Shown here: piece after piece, positions 1 to 8,676 of the stretch
Numbering within the stretch: position 1 is the stretch's first letter
Layout of the letters: the number at the start of each line of letters is the position of its first letter
Assembly (NCBI GenBank): GCA_040403095.1
Contig: JBBALI010000015.1
Span: 11,961-75,960, forward strand
DNA length: 64,000 nucleotides
Reading direction: 5' to 3'
DNA from: JAQVCM01 sp040403095
GTDB lineage: Bacteria > Bacteroidota > Bacteroidia > Flavobacteriales_D > Crocinitomicaceae
Translations under genes and position numbers: made by a program
Notes under the pieces: model-generated
Seen by the model: only the letters and a program-made list of their open reading frames with translations
What the model was told of the DNA's origin: nothing
The model's database searches: none

Positions 1-1
1 G

Positions 2-607
2 GAGGGACAAATAAATCAGTTAAAAGGAGGTGTATTACTAGTTCGATTACAGACCAAAAAAAACTCAATTGAAGCATTACGAAAACATGGAAATTACGAA
101 AAAGCAAATCTTCTTGAAAAAAAACAGGCTGCTTATAATTTGAGTATTGTAAAGGCTTTTAGGACAAATTTTGACTTTTGTCCAACTTACTTTTTTTTAA
201 GCGACTATTCCACAAATGTGATTGATGACCAAATAGACAAAGTAGTATTTCTTAATGATAGTTTGTTTGCTGATACGACTATAAAATTTAACAATAAAGC
301 TATTTTTACAGCAGAATTTGGAACAATAGAACAAGATACAGCAAAATACTTATCTCATTACAGTTACGAACCGAATGCAAATATGAGTCTAAAGCGGGTA
401 AGTAATTATTATGGCGGATCAAATATGGGTTTTGGAGCATTGATCATTAAAAGTGACAAATTCATACAACTAAGTAATCCATTCCCTTATTATGTAAGGA
501 CTTTCGATTCATTGCCAATTGAAAAAAGTGCTAAAAAAGTAGTTAGTTTAATGAATATAAAACTGTCTGAGTTCTATAATAGCAAGAATAAAGTTTTAGA
601 AAAATAA
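2..607 (+). CDS. hypothetical protein, 5'-truncated by window edge
   Basis: The reading frame is open from position 2 without a stop, so the real start lies outside the window and the TTG at 140 is not needed as a start. About 201 residues are visible. The visible N-terminal part is rich in Lys, Gln and Glu (LLVRLQTKKNSIEALRKHG, then EKANLLEKKQ) and probably helical. It is followed by a mixed alpha/beta region with the aromatic string FDFCPTYFF. No membrane segment or signal peptide is visible in this part, but the true N-terminus is missing. It resembles unassigned proteins I have seen in Bacteroidota, and I cannot name a function. It ends 57 bases before the next gene on the same strand. 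Confidence 0.6.
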   Translation, partial: EGQINQLKGGVLLVRLQTKKNSIEALRKHGNYEKANLLEKKQAAYNLSIVKAFRTNFDFCPTYFFLSDYSTNVIDDQIDKVVFLNDSLFADTTIKFNNKAIFTAEFGTIEQDTAKYLSHYSYEPNANMSLKRVSNYYGGSNMGFGALIIKSDKFIQLSNPFPYYVRTFDSLPIEKSAKKVVSLMNIKLSEFYNSKNKVLEK

Positions 608-664
608 TTAGTCCAACAGGCGAATTTTAACTAAGTAAAGCCCCTGGTATCACACTAAAAAGCG

Positions 665-1282
665 ATGAACCAAAGTAAAATTATTATTACCATATTAACC
701 ATTTTGGCGTTAGTATTCTCATATTCTATTTTAGATCCAGAAATAAAAGCATTTGAACGAACCGAAGAAGATGTAATAGTAGGAGTTTTATCAATGCTAG
801 GAAACTGGTTTTTAAAACTTTTATTGATAGGAATAACTGTTTTTTCTGTAATACAAATAATTAGAAATAGAAAATTTGGATTCTTTTTTCCTTTATCAAT
901 TTCTATAATGTGTTTTGTCATTTCAACTTTGATTTGGTATAAATTTGAAACAAGGGAATCGAGTCCAGTAATACTTAAGGCCCACTATGATGGAGATATA
1001 AATGGACTAACCCTTTTTTTAAGAGCAAACAAAACTTATAAATTGGAAAACTTTTCTTTTCTAGGTGGCACTTGTTATTATGGAGAGTATATTATCAAAA
1101 GTGATACAATAATTTTAAGTGAAAAATATCCACTCGGAATCGATAATAGAGACAACATAGGCAATAAACTGCTAAAAGTGAAAGAATTTATATTAATAAA
1201 GCAAGACTCCAATGGTCGATATGATGAAAATGAATATTTCAAACTAAGAATAATTAATAAAAAATCTGCTGAAACACAGTAA
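665..1282 (+). CDS. hypothetical membrane protein
   Basis: A 205-residue protein with three hydrophobic stretches in its N-terminal half: residues about 5-22, about 40-65 (beginning VGVLSMLGNWFLKLLLIG) and about 72-92 (FGFFFPLSISIMCFVIS). A soluble C-terminal half follows. The latter holds alternating polar/hydrophobic strands (GLTLFLRANKTYKLENFSF, then GTCYYGEYIIKSDTIILSE), a pattern often seen in small beta-rich domains. The ATG at 665 is the first plausible start and no ribosome-binding site is visible, as usual in this phylum. I do not recognise the family. It stands alone among other short orphan genes at the left of the window. No function is proposed. Confidence 0.6.
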   Translation: MNQSKIIITILTILALVFSYSILDPEIKAFERTEEDVIVGVLSMLGNWFLKLLLIGITVFSVIQIIRNRKFGFFFPLSISIMCFVISTLIWYKFETRESSPVILKAHYDGDINGLTLFLRANKTYKLENFSFLGGTCYYGEYIIKSDTIILSEKYPLGIDNRDNIGNKLLKVKEFILIKQDSNGRYDENEYFKLRIINKKSAETQ

Positions 1283-1374
1283 GTAAAAATGGCCTTCGAT
1301 AATATTCGATAGCTCGTGCCACTTCGCCAAGGGAAAGTATCATCATCGACAATCTAGACAATCACCCCAAATTC

Positions 1375-1761
1375 ATGAATCAAACTCAAAATACTCCTAC
1401 TCAAAAAAGAATAAATGATACCCAAGCATATTTCATTTTCCATGAAAACTATTTTCCTAGTGTTGCTTGGGATGATGTAAAAGATTACATGCTAGGATTG
1501 AATGAAGCAGATTTTGATACGTTTCAACTCATTCCTTTCAAGAACCCTTCCACCCTATTTTGGACGGCATTTCCTCTGGGTATTTTTGGCGTTGATCGCT
1601 TTGTTTTGGGTGAGGTTGGTTTAGGCGTTGTCAAGTTGCTCACTTTCGGTCAGTTTTTCATTGGTTTCGTACTGGATAGTTTTACCATTTTCGATAGAAC
1701 GAGGAGTTTTAATTATGAATTGTTTTTGCAGATTAAATTGCGGAATCAAGCTTATCTTTAA
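1375..1761 (+). CDS. TM2 domain-containing protein
   Basis: A 128-residue protein. The C-terminal half matches the TM2 pattern: a first hydrophobic segment (STLFWTAFPLGIFGVDRFVLG, residues about 59-79), then the short polar turn EVGLGVVKLLTFGQFFIG and a second segment ending in an acidic/aromatic DSFTIFDRTR. The G-x-x-G-x-D-R-F core is the family hallmark. The N-terminal 55 residues are soluble and unrecognised. TM2 proteins are small inner-membrane proteins of unclear function in bacteria. It is monocistronic, with 92 bases to the gene on the left and 107 to the next. Family assignment is fairly secure; the role is unknown. Confidence 0.75.
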   Translation: MNQTQNTPTQKRINDTQAYFIFHENYFPSVAWDDVKDYMLGLNEADFDTFQLIPFKNPSTLFWTAFPLGIFGVDRFVLGEVGLGVVKLLTFGQFFIGFVLDSFTIFDRTRSFNYELFLQIKLRNQAYL

Positions 1762-1868
1762 AACTTTTTTTTGTTCCGCCCTATTTAGATCCTTCTGAAC
1801 AATTTTGAATTATTGCTTTTTGCATTATTTATTCTATTTTTATCGGACAAACATGAAAACGATTCAAA

Positions 1869-2231
1869 ATGGGTTATTTTATTAAAAACGATGTCACTAC
1901 TAAATCAAATTTTGTTCACGTTTATTCGGGAATTTCAAAAGATGAATTGGATAAAAAAATAGATCAATTGCTAGTGTCTTCTGGCTATACTATGAAAGAA
2001 GGACAAATTGGTCATGCGGTGTATACAAAGGGAAACAGAGTAATGCGCATCCTTTTTGGTGCGTTTGTAAAATATTTCAAATTCACGATTGTTACTGGTG
2101 GTTCAAGTGATTGTGATGAAATAAAATTGGCAGTGAGACAAGAAAGCTCAGGAATGTCCGGTGGACTTATTGGGATGAATCAAGTGAAAAATGAGTTGAT
2201 CCGATTGGGGCAGATTTTGCAGACGATTTGA
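1869..2231 (+). CDS. hypothetical protein, 120 aa
   Basis: A small, apparently cytosolic protein with no signal peptide. It has an N-terminal strand/helix region (FVHVYSGISKDELDKKIDQL) and a hydrophobic patch (RVMRILFGAFVKYFKFTIV, residues about 58-76) that is probably a buried strand rather than a membrane helix. The C-terminus is rich in Gly and Ser (QESSGMSGGLIGMNQ) before a final helix. The ATG at 1869 was chosen; another ATG at 1853 is out of frame. I do not recognise the family. It lies alone in the accessory left part of the window. Confidence 0.55.
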   Translation: MGYFIKNDVTTKSNFVHVYSGISKDELDKKIDQLLVSSGYTMKEGQIGHAVYTKGNRVMRILFGAFVKYFKFTIVTGGSSDCDEIKLAVRQESSGMSGGLIGMNQVKNELIRLGQILQTI

Positions 2232-2320
2232 GGTTATTTTTTTCGTCTATAGCAGGAACATAATAGATCTTCAGGCAATAACATGACAAAACATTTGACA
2301 ACAAACTTCGTTAAACTACC

Positions 2321-2920
2321 ATGATAAAAAACCTCCATATTTTCTTTATCTCTCTAATTCTTTGTTCTTGTAAGAAAGAACAAACAATTCCTGTGAATTC
2401 TGTTCAAGCTATTTTTACGCCCATCAGTGCTACCTTAATTCCTTTACTTTTTGATACAAATTCTTATTGGATCTACTCCAACGGAAACCAGCTAGACACA
2501 GTAACCTTGATTTCGATATCGAGACAGGAGGTTTTTGTTACTCCAACAAGTCTAAAAGATGAAACTTTCTTATTCAATTACCATTCTACTTTGCTCAACA
2601 ATTACACAGAGAGCGCTTTGGGTGCAATTATCACAAGAGATTGGACAAATGATGGTTGGGTTTACGCAACCAATTTAGGATTGGGAGAAACCAGCGGAGG
2701 ACTGAGCTTGATCGAAAAAATAGACACACTAATCGTTGGCTCTCAAGAATATCATCATGTCTCAAAAATGCAGGTGCAACAAGGAAGTTTTTTTCCAAAT
2801 AGCATGTACTTGTACTATGCCGATTCTGTGGGAGTTATTCGCAGAGAGGTCTTGTCAGGAAATTCAATAGTTGATACTTGGGACTTAATCCAATCGAGTA
2901 TTTTCTTTTATCCGTATTAG
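2321..2920 (+). CDS. hypothetical lipoprotein
   Basis: A 199-residue protein with a clear lipoprotein signal: MIKNLHIFFISLILCSC followed by KKE. The hydrophobic h-region runs from residues 7 to 15 and the lipobox is L-C-S-C, with Cys17 as the likely acylated residue. The mature part is beta-rich, with repeated hydrophobic/polar alternation and several Asp/Thr turns (LIEKIDTLIVGSQEYHHV). I do not recognise a family. It is probably anchored in the outer membrane or facing the periplasm, inferred only from the lipobox. It is followed by a 437 bp non-coding stretch. Confidence 0.6.
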   Translation: MIKNLHIFFISLILCSCKKEQTIPVNSVQAIFTPISATLIPLLFDTNSYWIYSNGNQLDTVTLISISRQEVFVTPTSLKDETFLFNYHSTLLNNYTESALGAIITRDWTNDGWVYATNLGLGETSGGLSLIEKIDTLIVGSQEYHHVSKMQVQQGSFFPNSMYLYYADSVGVIRREVLSGNSIVDTWDLIQSSIFFYPY

Positions 2921-3014
2921 GAAGATTGAAAATGGCGATGGGATTTTACAAATACTGAAATTATAGGTCATTTTCATTAAAAAATAATTTATCGAGAGAA
3001 TTCACCTTCCAAAT

Positions 3015-3121
3015 AAGTGATTTTATCCGTTAGAATCACTTACAACCCCAAAAACACCTCAAGCAGCCAAGATGCAATTTTGAAAATTTCAACCTTTGTC
3101 ACATTTATTGGCAGTACTTTT
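3015..3121 (+). repeat. ~100 bp interspersed repeat, copy A, inside a 437 bp intergenic stretch
   Basis: This sequence is about 80-85% identical by eye to 5286-5393, the region immediately upstream of dinB. It begins with a perfect 8-bp inverted repeat with an 11-base centre, AAGTGATT-N11-AATCACTT (3015-3041), and ends with TACTTTTA (3114-3121), one base away from the dinB promoter box TACTTTTG. The downstream part (3122-3357) is AT-rich and contains no gene I can support. Copies A and B flank the Fic and GH18 genes in direct orientation. Confidence 0.75.
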
Positions 3122-3357
3122 AAATCGAAAATCCAAATATCCAGTCTCTTCCTGACCAAGTGAATAGATTTTGGGCGCTAGCTGTCTCCTCAATAAAACA
3201 TTCTTTTAAAATAAAACCATTTCTTAAATTTTTGTCAGTATTATAATCCAGATTTATTCCAAGAATAATTGACTAAAAAGTGATTACTTTATGTGTAAAT
3301 GAGAAACTTTTGAAGTATTTTTGACAATAAACAGATAAATTAAAAATCTGATTTTAA

Positions 3358-3921
3358 ATGAAGAATATTGATAAAGAAAGTTTAGAAAATGCTTATCGTT
3401 TGTTTGATTCCAATGATATTGAAAAAATCGAAATTGGAACAACAAAGGGTTTACAGGAAATTCATCATTATTTATTTGATGGATTGTATGATTTTGCTGG
3501 AAAAATTAGAACGCTAAACATTTCAAAAGGCGGTTTTCGATTTGCAAATGCATTGTACTTAAACGAAATATTAGTAAAAATCGAGCAAATGCCAGAAACT
3601 AGTTTCGAAGAAATTATTGCGAAATATACTGAAATGAATATTGCCCATCCTTTTCTGGAAGGAAATGGAAGAACAATGAGAATTTGGCTCGATATGATTT
3701 TAAAAACCAGACTAAAAAAATTAGTAAACTGGCAATTTGTAGATAAAACACTTTACCTGCAAGCAATGGAAAGAAGTCCAATCAACGATTTGGAATTAAG
3801 AACTTTGCTTAGTCAAAACTTAACGAACGAAATTGACAACAGAGAAGTCATCTTTAAAGGAATTGAACAATCATATTATTATGAAGGTTATCAAAAAGAA
3901 GACGATGAATTCTATCAATAA
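3358..3921 (+). CDS. fic: Fic family protein adenylyltransferase, class III
   Basis: A 187-residue single-domain Fic protein. The active-site motif HPFLEGNGRTMR (residues 97-108) has the catalytic His97 and the phosphate-binding GNGR. A flap strand ISKGGFRFANALYL lies at residues 55-68. The C-terminus ends in SYYYEG (Ser172, Glu176), the S-x-x-x-E-G inhibitory helix that defines class III Fic proteins. From memory the whole chain closely resembles Neisseria meningitidis NmFic, including the order of these elements. Family knowledge: it transfers AMP to target proteins, DNA gyrase in the NmFic case, and is inhibited by its own C-terminal helix and oligomer state. No partner antitoxin gene lies beside it, which fits class III. 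It sits between two direct repeats, suggesting acquisition as an insert. Confidence 0.92.
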   Translation: MKNIDKESLENAYRLFDSNDIEKIEIGTTKGLQEIHHYLFDGLYDFAGKIRTLNISKGGFRFANALYLNEILVKIEQMPETSFEEIIAKYTEMNIAHPFLEGNGRTMRIWLDMILKTRLKKLVNWQFVDKTLYLQAMERSPINDLELRTLLSQNLTNEIDNREVIFKGIEQSYYYEGYQKEDDEFYQ

Positions 3922-4061
3922 AACGCCTATTTCTAACATTTGCTATAGTTCTAAGCTAATTTTTCGGTAAGTTGTTTGCTTTTTTTAGTACATTTTTGTG
4001 CATGGAAAATCACATCCGCTAAGCCAACGAGATAATACAATAAAGAAACTCGCATAGACAA

Positions 4062-5189
4062 ATGAAAATTAAATCAGTTCTAATTTTGCTGTTGATAATT
4101 ACTTTTAATTGTAATTCTCAAACACAGGTACGAAAACATTCAAATAAGACAAATTCATTTCGAGTTGTTGGTTTTTATCGCGGGGATATAAAAGAGGTTG
4201 AGAAGTTCGAGTATGAAAAATTAACACATCTCATTTACTGTTTTACTTATCTTCAAGGAAATAAAATTGGCTTCAAAAATGAGGATAGCAAAAACACATT
4301 AAAACGTTGTATTGAATTAAAGAAAACATATCCGCAGTTAAAAGTACTCGTTTCTATAGGTGGTTGGGGCGGATGTGAAACTTGTTCAGATGTTTTTTCA
4401 ACTGACGCAGGTCGGAAAGAATTTGCAATTTCTGTGAAAGAAATGTTAGCAGAATATCATGCAGACGGTATTGATATTGATTGGGAAAGTCCTGTAATCG
4501 GTGGATATAAAAACCACAAGGCATCTCCAAACGACAAACAAAATTTTACAGCACTTTTACAAGAACTGAAGAGAAGCCTGCCAAAAAAATCAGAAATCAG
4601 TTTCGATGCAAATTCATTTAAAGAATTTATTGATTTATCTATTGATTGGAAAAATGTAATGCCCTTAGTTGACTTTGTGAATTTAATGACTTACGGTTTA
4701 CCTTCCGATAAAAGTGGTCATACGGGCCACCACACAGCATTATTCTCTTCTCCCTATCAATCCGAAAGTATAGATAAATCCGTTAACTATTTGGATAGTT
4801 TAGGAGTGCCCTTGAATAAGATAGTAATAGGTGCTGCATTTTATTCATTTGTTGTGCAAAATGTTGACAGTTTAAACAATGGTTTAGGTCAGCCAGGTAA
4901 ATTTAAATCAAATGTCAATTATAATCAGTTAATTGAAAATTACACTGAAAAAGAAGGTTTTAATTACTATTGGGACAGTATTGCCAAAGCACCGTATTTA
5001 TACAATTTAGAACAAAAAATCTTTGTAACGTTTGATGACAAAGCTTCAGTAGCGCTAAAAACGCAATATGCCATTGACAAAAAATTAGGTGGCTTGATGT
5101 TTTGGAAATTGAACGGCGATACATTTTCAAATGGTTTGTTAGACACTATTGGCAAACAATTAAAATTGATTAGCAGACAAAAATTGTAA
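4062..5189 (+). CDS. glycoside hydrolase family 18 (chitinase-like)
   Basis: A 375-residue secreted enzyme. Residues 1-20 form a signal sequence (MKIKSVLILLLIITFNC then NSQ). The Cys at 17 could be lipidated, but the preceding residues are a poor lipobox. The two GH18 hallmarks are present: the SIGGW strand (residues 98-102) and the catalytic DGIDIDWE (135-142), with Glu142 as the acid. Later barrel strands include VDFVNLMTYG and a C-terminal GGLMFWKLNGD. GH18 enzymes cleave beta-1,4-GlcNAc polymers with retention through the substrate N-acetyl group. There is no carbohydrate-binding or type IX sorting domain, so it probably stays cell-associated or periplasmic. It lies between Fic and dinB inside the repeat-flanked segment. 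Confidence 0.88.
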   Translation: MKIKSVLILLLIITFNCNSQTQVRKHSNKTNSFRVVGFYRGDIKEVEKFEYEKLTHLIYCFTYLQGNKIGFKNEDSKNTLKRCIELKKTYPQLKVLVSIGGWGGCETCSDVFSTDAGRKEFAISVKEMLAEYHADGIDIDWESPVIGGYKNHKASPNDKQNFTALLQELKRSLPKKSEISFDANSFKEFIDLSIDWKNVMPLVDFVNLMTYGLPSDKSGHTGHHTALFSSPYQSESIDKSVNYLDSLGVPLNKIVIGAAFYSFVVQNVDSLNNGLGQPGKFKSNVNYNQLIENYTEKEGFNYYWDSIAKAPYLYNLEQKIFVTFDDKASVALKTQYAIDKKLGGLMFWKLNGDTFSNGLLDTIGKQLKLISRQKL

Positions 5190-5285
5190 GCGGTGATATA
5201 TTAAAACTATCGTAAAAAGAACTTTAAATTTCTTTTGTCTTCTGAGTGAACAAAAAAATAGATCCCAAAAATACACTTTCCACCT

Positions 5286-5385
5286 AAGTGATTTTATCCG
5301 TTAGAAACACTTACAACCGCAAAAACACTGCAAGCAACCATCATGCAATTTTAAAAATTCCAACCTTTATCACACCAATAATCCT
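5286..5385 (+). repeat. ~100 bp interspersed repeat, copy B, upstream of dinB
   Basis: Near-identical partner of copy A at 3015. It opens with the imperfect inverted repeat AAGTGATT-N11-AAACACTT (5286-5312; one mismatch against the perfect form in copy A) and runs into the dinB promoter box. Copy B is probably the ancestral position because it retains a full TACTTTTG box next to a housekeeping gene. The preceding 5190-5285 stretch shows nothing I can annotate. Confidence 0.75.
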
Positions 5386-5393
5386 TACTTTTG
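5386..5393 (+). promoter_or_regulatory. dinB -7 promoter box TACTTTTG, leaderless spacing
   Basis: Exact match to the Bacteroidota -7 consensus TAnnTTTG, separated from the dinB ATG by only four bases. With a box centred near -7 the transcript would begin at or next to the start codon. The upstream -33 element is weak (TTTA near 5366-5369). Confidence 0.6.
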
Positions 5394-5397
5394 ATTC

Positions 5398-6468
5398 ATG
5401 GAACTCCGCAAAATTATTCACATTGACATGGACGCTTTTTTTGCTTCCGTGGAGCAATTGGATAATCCTGATTTGCGCGGGAAACCAGTTGCCGTCGGCG
5501 GAAATGCGGAACGCGGTGTTATCGCAGCGGCAAGTTATGAAGCGCGGAAATTTGGGGTGAAATCGGCGATGAGTTCCAAGATTGCGGCGAAAAAATGTCC
5601 GCAATTGATTTTTGTGAGACCGCGATTTGAGCGCTACAAAGAAATTTCAAACTCCATTCATGAGATTTTCTCTCGTTACACCGACGAGATTGAGCCACTT
5701 TCGCTCGACGAAGCCTTTTTGGATGTGACTTTCAATAAAATTGATTTAAATTCTGCCACGTTCATCGCGCAATCCATCAAAAATGACATCAGAAACGAGC
5801 TAAATTTGATTGCTTCGGCTGGCGTTTCCTACAACAAGTTTTTGGCGAAAATGGCGTCAGATCAAGACAAACCAGATGGACTTTACATCATTCGTCCAAA
5901 GGAAGGAATCAATTTTATCAATACGCTTCCGATCGAACGTTTTTTCGGTGTCGGCAAAGTGACAGCTTTGAAAATGCACGAATTGGGAATCACGAATGGC
6001 AAAACGTTGAGAAATTTCAGTCTTGAATTTTTAATCGATCATTTTGGCAAATCAGGAAAATACTTCTACAACATCGCGCGAGGAATCGACAACAGAAATG
6101 TGGAATCAGAACGCGAAAGAAAAAGCATCGCGGTGGAAAGCACCTTTGAGTTAGACATTTTTGACTCAACAAAATTTAGAATGCAGGCAGACCTTATTCT
6201 AGAACGACTTTGGACAAGATACCAGAAATTTGGTCAAAGTGGAAAAACCTTAAGCATCAAATTAAAGTACAACGATTTCACGCAAATCACGCGTTCGACA
6301 ACCAAAAACAATCGTTTCATTTCAAAAAATTCAGTGGAAGAAACAGGGAAATTATTGATGGAACAAGTGTTGCCACTTTCAAAACCGATTAGATTGATCG
6401 GATTTCAAATCTCAGGATTTCAGCAGGAAGCAGAAGAAATTACTACGCAAATGACCTTGGATTTTTAG
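5398..6468 (+). CDS. dinB: DNA polymerase IV (Y-family, translesion)
   Basis: A 356-residue Y-family polymerase of full length. Motif I is IHIDMDAFFASVEQ (metal ligand Asp10) and motif III is PLSLDEAFLDV with Asp104 and Glu105. A helix-hairpin-helix thumb (IERFFGVGKVTALKMHELGI) and a little-finger domain follow. The C-terminal tail QMTLDF is a beta-clamp binding motif of the QxxLF type. It extends past replication blocks with low fidelity and is usually induced by damage. No LexA-like box was identified, but a 27 bp inverted repeat lies about 90 bp upstream. Its stop codon overlaps the stop of the converging gene at 6465. Confidence 0.95.
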   Translation: MELRKIIHIDMDAFFASVEQLDNPDLRGKPVAVGGNAERGVIAAASYEARKFGVKSAMSSKIAAKKCPQLIFVRPRFERYKEISNSIHEIFSRYTDEIEPLSLDEAFLDVTFNKIDLNSATFIAQSIKNDIRNELNLIASAGVSYNKFLAKMASDQDKPDGLYIIRPKEGINFINTLPIERFFGVGKVTALKMHELGITNGKTLRNFSLEFLIDHFGKSGKYFYNIARGIDNRNVESERERKSIAVESTFELDIFDSTKFRMQADLILERLWTRYQKFGQSGKTLSIKLKYNDFTQITRSTTKNNRFISKNSVEETGKLLMEQVLPLSKPIRLIGFQISGFQQEAEEITTQMTLDF

Positions 6469-7103
6469 TCAAAAGTATACCCAAAACTGAGACCAGCCCA
6501 AGGATAAATGCGGCTACCGAAAAATGCAGCATTAGTGAAAAATTCATTGTACGGCGCTCGTTGATAAGAACTTGTCGAACTGTAATTCCAAATATTTATT
6601 CCTGCAACGGGAGGAGTTAGCGTTGCGCGAAAGAAAAATCCTCCTTCAGGTTTTTGAAAACGATAACCAATTTTAGGTGTCAGATAGAAAAACAAATTGA
6701 CGTTGTCAAATTTTTCATTTTTCAGCACTTGATTGCCTTGTTGATCCTCCACATAAAAACTTGATTGAATGCCAATTTCCTTGAAAATCATCGGAGTAAA
6801 ACCCAAACCCAATTCCAAATGATGATTTCTTTGACCAAAAATAAAATTGTACGAAACTGGAACCGCCACCACTTGCATGTAACTGATTGGTGGAATGAAA
6901 GTCAATCCGATGGTCGCGCTGTGCTTTACTCTAAACTCGGGAAACAAAATGCGATCGTAAGAAAGTGAATTAAACAATCCTTGCCCAAAAACCTCCAGAT
7001 AAACAGTGTTTCGTGCCATTGGACGATTCAAAACCAAGGTGTCTTGACTTTCAGCCGAAAGTGTACAAAACAAAAAAGCTAGAAAGAAAAGATATTTGAA
7101 CAT
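6465..7103 (-). CDS. outer-membrane beta-barrel protein, hypothetical
   Basis: I place the start at 7103, giving MFKYLFFLAFLFCTLSAESQ, a textbook signal peptide; a longer frame opening at 7145 would prepend 14 unlikely residues. The mature part (about 190 residues) is built of amphipathic strands with aromatic residues (GFRFQKP-like pattern, GGFFFRATLTPP, AGLSFGYTF) and ends in a terminal Phe-Asp, typical of small outer-membrane barrels of this phylum. No named family is recognised. It is probably cotranscribed with rlmD, whose stop lies 38 bases upstream, and it converges on dinB with overlapping stop codons. Confidence 0.7.
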   Translation of the reverse strand: MFKYLFFLAFLFCTLSAESQDTLVLNRPMARNTVYLEVFGQGLFNSLSYDRILFPEFRVKHSATIGLTFIPPISYMQVVAVPVSYNFIFGQRNHHLELGLGFTPMIFKEIGIQSSFYVEDQQGNQVLKNEKFDNVNLFFYLTPKIGYRFQKPEGGFFFRATLTPPVAGINIWNYSSTSSYQRAPYNEFFTNAAFFGSRIYPWAGLSFGYTFD

Positions 7104-7141
7104 GAAATTTAGTTTTGCTAAATGTACAAAAAATATCAATC

Positions 7142-8593
7142 TCAAATTAAATCGACATTGAATTTATCTGTTTTTACAAATTTTGCAATTGCTTCAATAT
7201 GACTTGTATGCGGAAATTGATCGACAAAAGACAATTTCTCTAATTTATATCCTGCCAACTGCAATTGCTCTGTGTCTCGGGCTTGCGTTGCTGGATTACA
7301 AGAAATGTAAACGATTCTATCAGCGCCCAAACGCATCACTTTTCTCAAGGTTTTAGGCGCAATTCCAGACCTCGGTGGATCTAAAACGATGGTTCCAATT
7401 TTACCTTCATATTGCGGATATTCGAACAAAAATTTTCCAACATCTGCCGCATAAAATTGAATGCCTTCAATGCCATTTCTGCGCGCGTTTTTCTTCGCAT
7501 CAACAATCGCTTCTTCCACGATATCAACGCCAATAATTTTGACGTTCTTCGCGCGTTGCGACAAAATCTGACCGATTGTTCCTGTTCCACAAAATAAATC
7601 CATCACCACTTTTCCATCCAATGGATTTTCTTCGAAAACGTAATCCAAGGCCTTGTTGTACAATAACTCTGCACTTTTCGGATTCGTCTGAAAAAAGCTT
7701 TCCATGCTGATTTCAAATTGTAATCCTAGCAATTGTTCAATCACTTTTTCTTCGCCGAAAACGAGTTGGTTGTTGCCATTTTCGATTTTCGCTCGATCAG
7801 CAACATTGTCATTTACCGTATGCTGAAAACCAGCCAATCGTTTGCCTAGTTTATCTTGTAGAAATTGAGAAAAAGCATTGACATCAAATTGCTTGACGCC
7901 TTCTGATGATGTCACTAAATTGATCAACAATTGATCTTGAAAAAAAGATTTTCTAACAACAATGTGTCTGAAAAATCCTGTCTTTTGTGGTGGATGCCAA
8001 GCTGGTAAATCTGTTGCCTTCAAGAAATCTCTCACTTCAATCAGTAAATTCTCCCATTGTGCATCGAATAAACCGCTTTCTTTGTTCAAATTTTCAACTT
8101 TCCACCAAGTTCCTCTTCGTTTAAATCCCAAAGCGAAAGCACCATCTTTTTCTTCTCCAGAAATCACATCGTGTTCGATGCTGGAAAAGCTGTATTCCAT
8201 TTTATTGCGGTAATTGTAGTCCAATGGCGATGAAACAAATGTATCGAAAACTGAATCAATTTCTTGAATATCAGCGATTCTTTTGTATAAATCCAACGTG
8301 GTTGTTTTTTTCCATTCTTCCTGTACTTTAATCGGTACAAAAATATATGGTGCACCTGAGATTTCTTGAAAATCAGAAGTCACTTCCAGTGGAGATCTTT
8401 TGATGACATCAATCAACTTGCATTCTGCGTAGCGTTTTTTCTTCTTTTCGACTTTCGCTTTCACAATTTGCCCAGGAAATGCATTTTCAACAAAAACAAC
8501 ATAATCGCCTTCCTCCGTTGGGATTTTGGCAATACCATTTCCACCAAAAGCAAATCCAGTGATTTCCAATTCTATAATTTCTCCTCTGTGCAT
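7142..8593 (-). CDS. rlmD: 23S rRNA (uracil-5-)-methyltransferase, RlmD/TrmA family
   Basis: The start at 8593 (MHRGEIIELEITGFAFGGNG) places a TRAM RNA-binding domain at the very N-terminus; the 16 residues encoded further upstream do not fit the family. The SAM-binding core shows VMDLFCGTGTIGQ, the motif DPPRSGI and the catalytic loop YISCNPAT with the nucleophilic Cys. Family members methylate C5 of uridines in 23S rRNA or tRNA. The RlmD label follows usual practice for single copies in this phylum, and U54-tRNA activity cannot be excluded. The cluster Cys residues found in E. coli RlmD are not evident, as in many Bacteroidota homologues. Length (483 aa) is normal. Confidence 0.88.
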   Translation of the reverse strand: MHRGEIIELEITGFAFGGNGIAKIPTEEGDYVVFVENAFPGQIVKAKVEKKKKRYAECKLIDVIKRSPLEVTSDFQEISGAPYIFVPIKVQEEWKKTTTLDLYKRIADIQEIDSVFDTFVSSPLDYNYRNKMEYSFSSIEHDVISGEEKDGAFALGFKRRGTWWKVENLNKESGLFDAQWENLLIEVRDFLKATDLPAWHPPQKTGFFRHIVVRKSFFQDQLLINLVTSSEGVKQFDVNAFSQFLQDKLGKRLAGFQHTVNDNVADRAKIENGNNQLVFGEEKVIEQLLGLQFEISMESFFQTNPKSAELLYNKALDYVFEENPLDGKVVMDLFCGTGTIGQILSQRAKNVKIIGVDIVEEAIVDAKKNARRNGIEGIQFYAADVGKFLFEYPQYEGKIGTIVLDPPRSGIAPKTLRKVMRLGADRIVYISCNPATQARDTEQLQLAGYKLEKLSFVDQFPHTSHIEAIAKFVKTDKFNVDLI

Positions 8594-8676
8594 TTTAAAA
8601 TTATTGACGATTACAAACAAAAAATTTGAAACTGAATTCACTCCAATTTCAAATTTACTTTGTAATCAATTTATTT

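Noticed and set aside
2321..2920. Fic antitoxin encoded upstream of fic
   Set aside because: The gene is a lipoprotein 437 bases away, and the Fic protein already contains its own inhibitory helix.
1..5200. Prophage or insertion sequence at the left end
   Set aside because: No transposase, integrase, phage structural gene or terminal inverted repeat was found; only the direct repeats at 3015 and 5286 hint at insertion.
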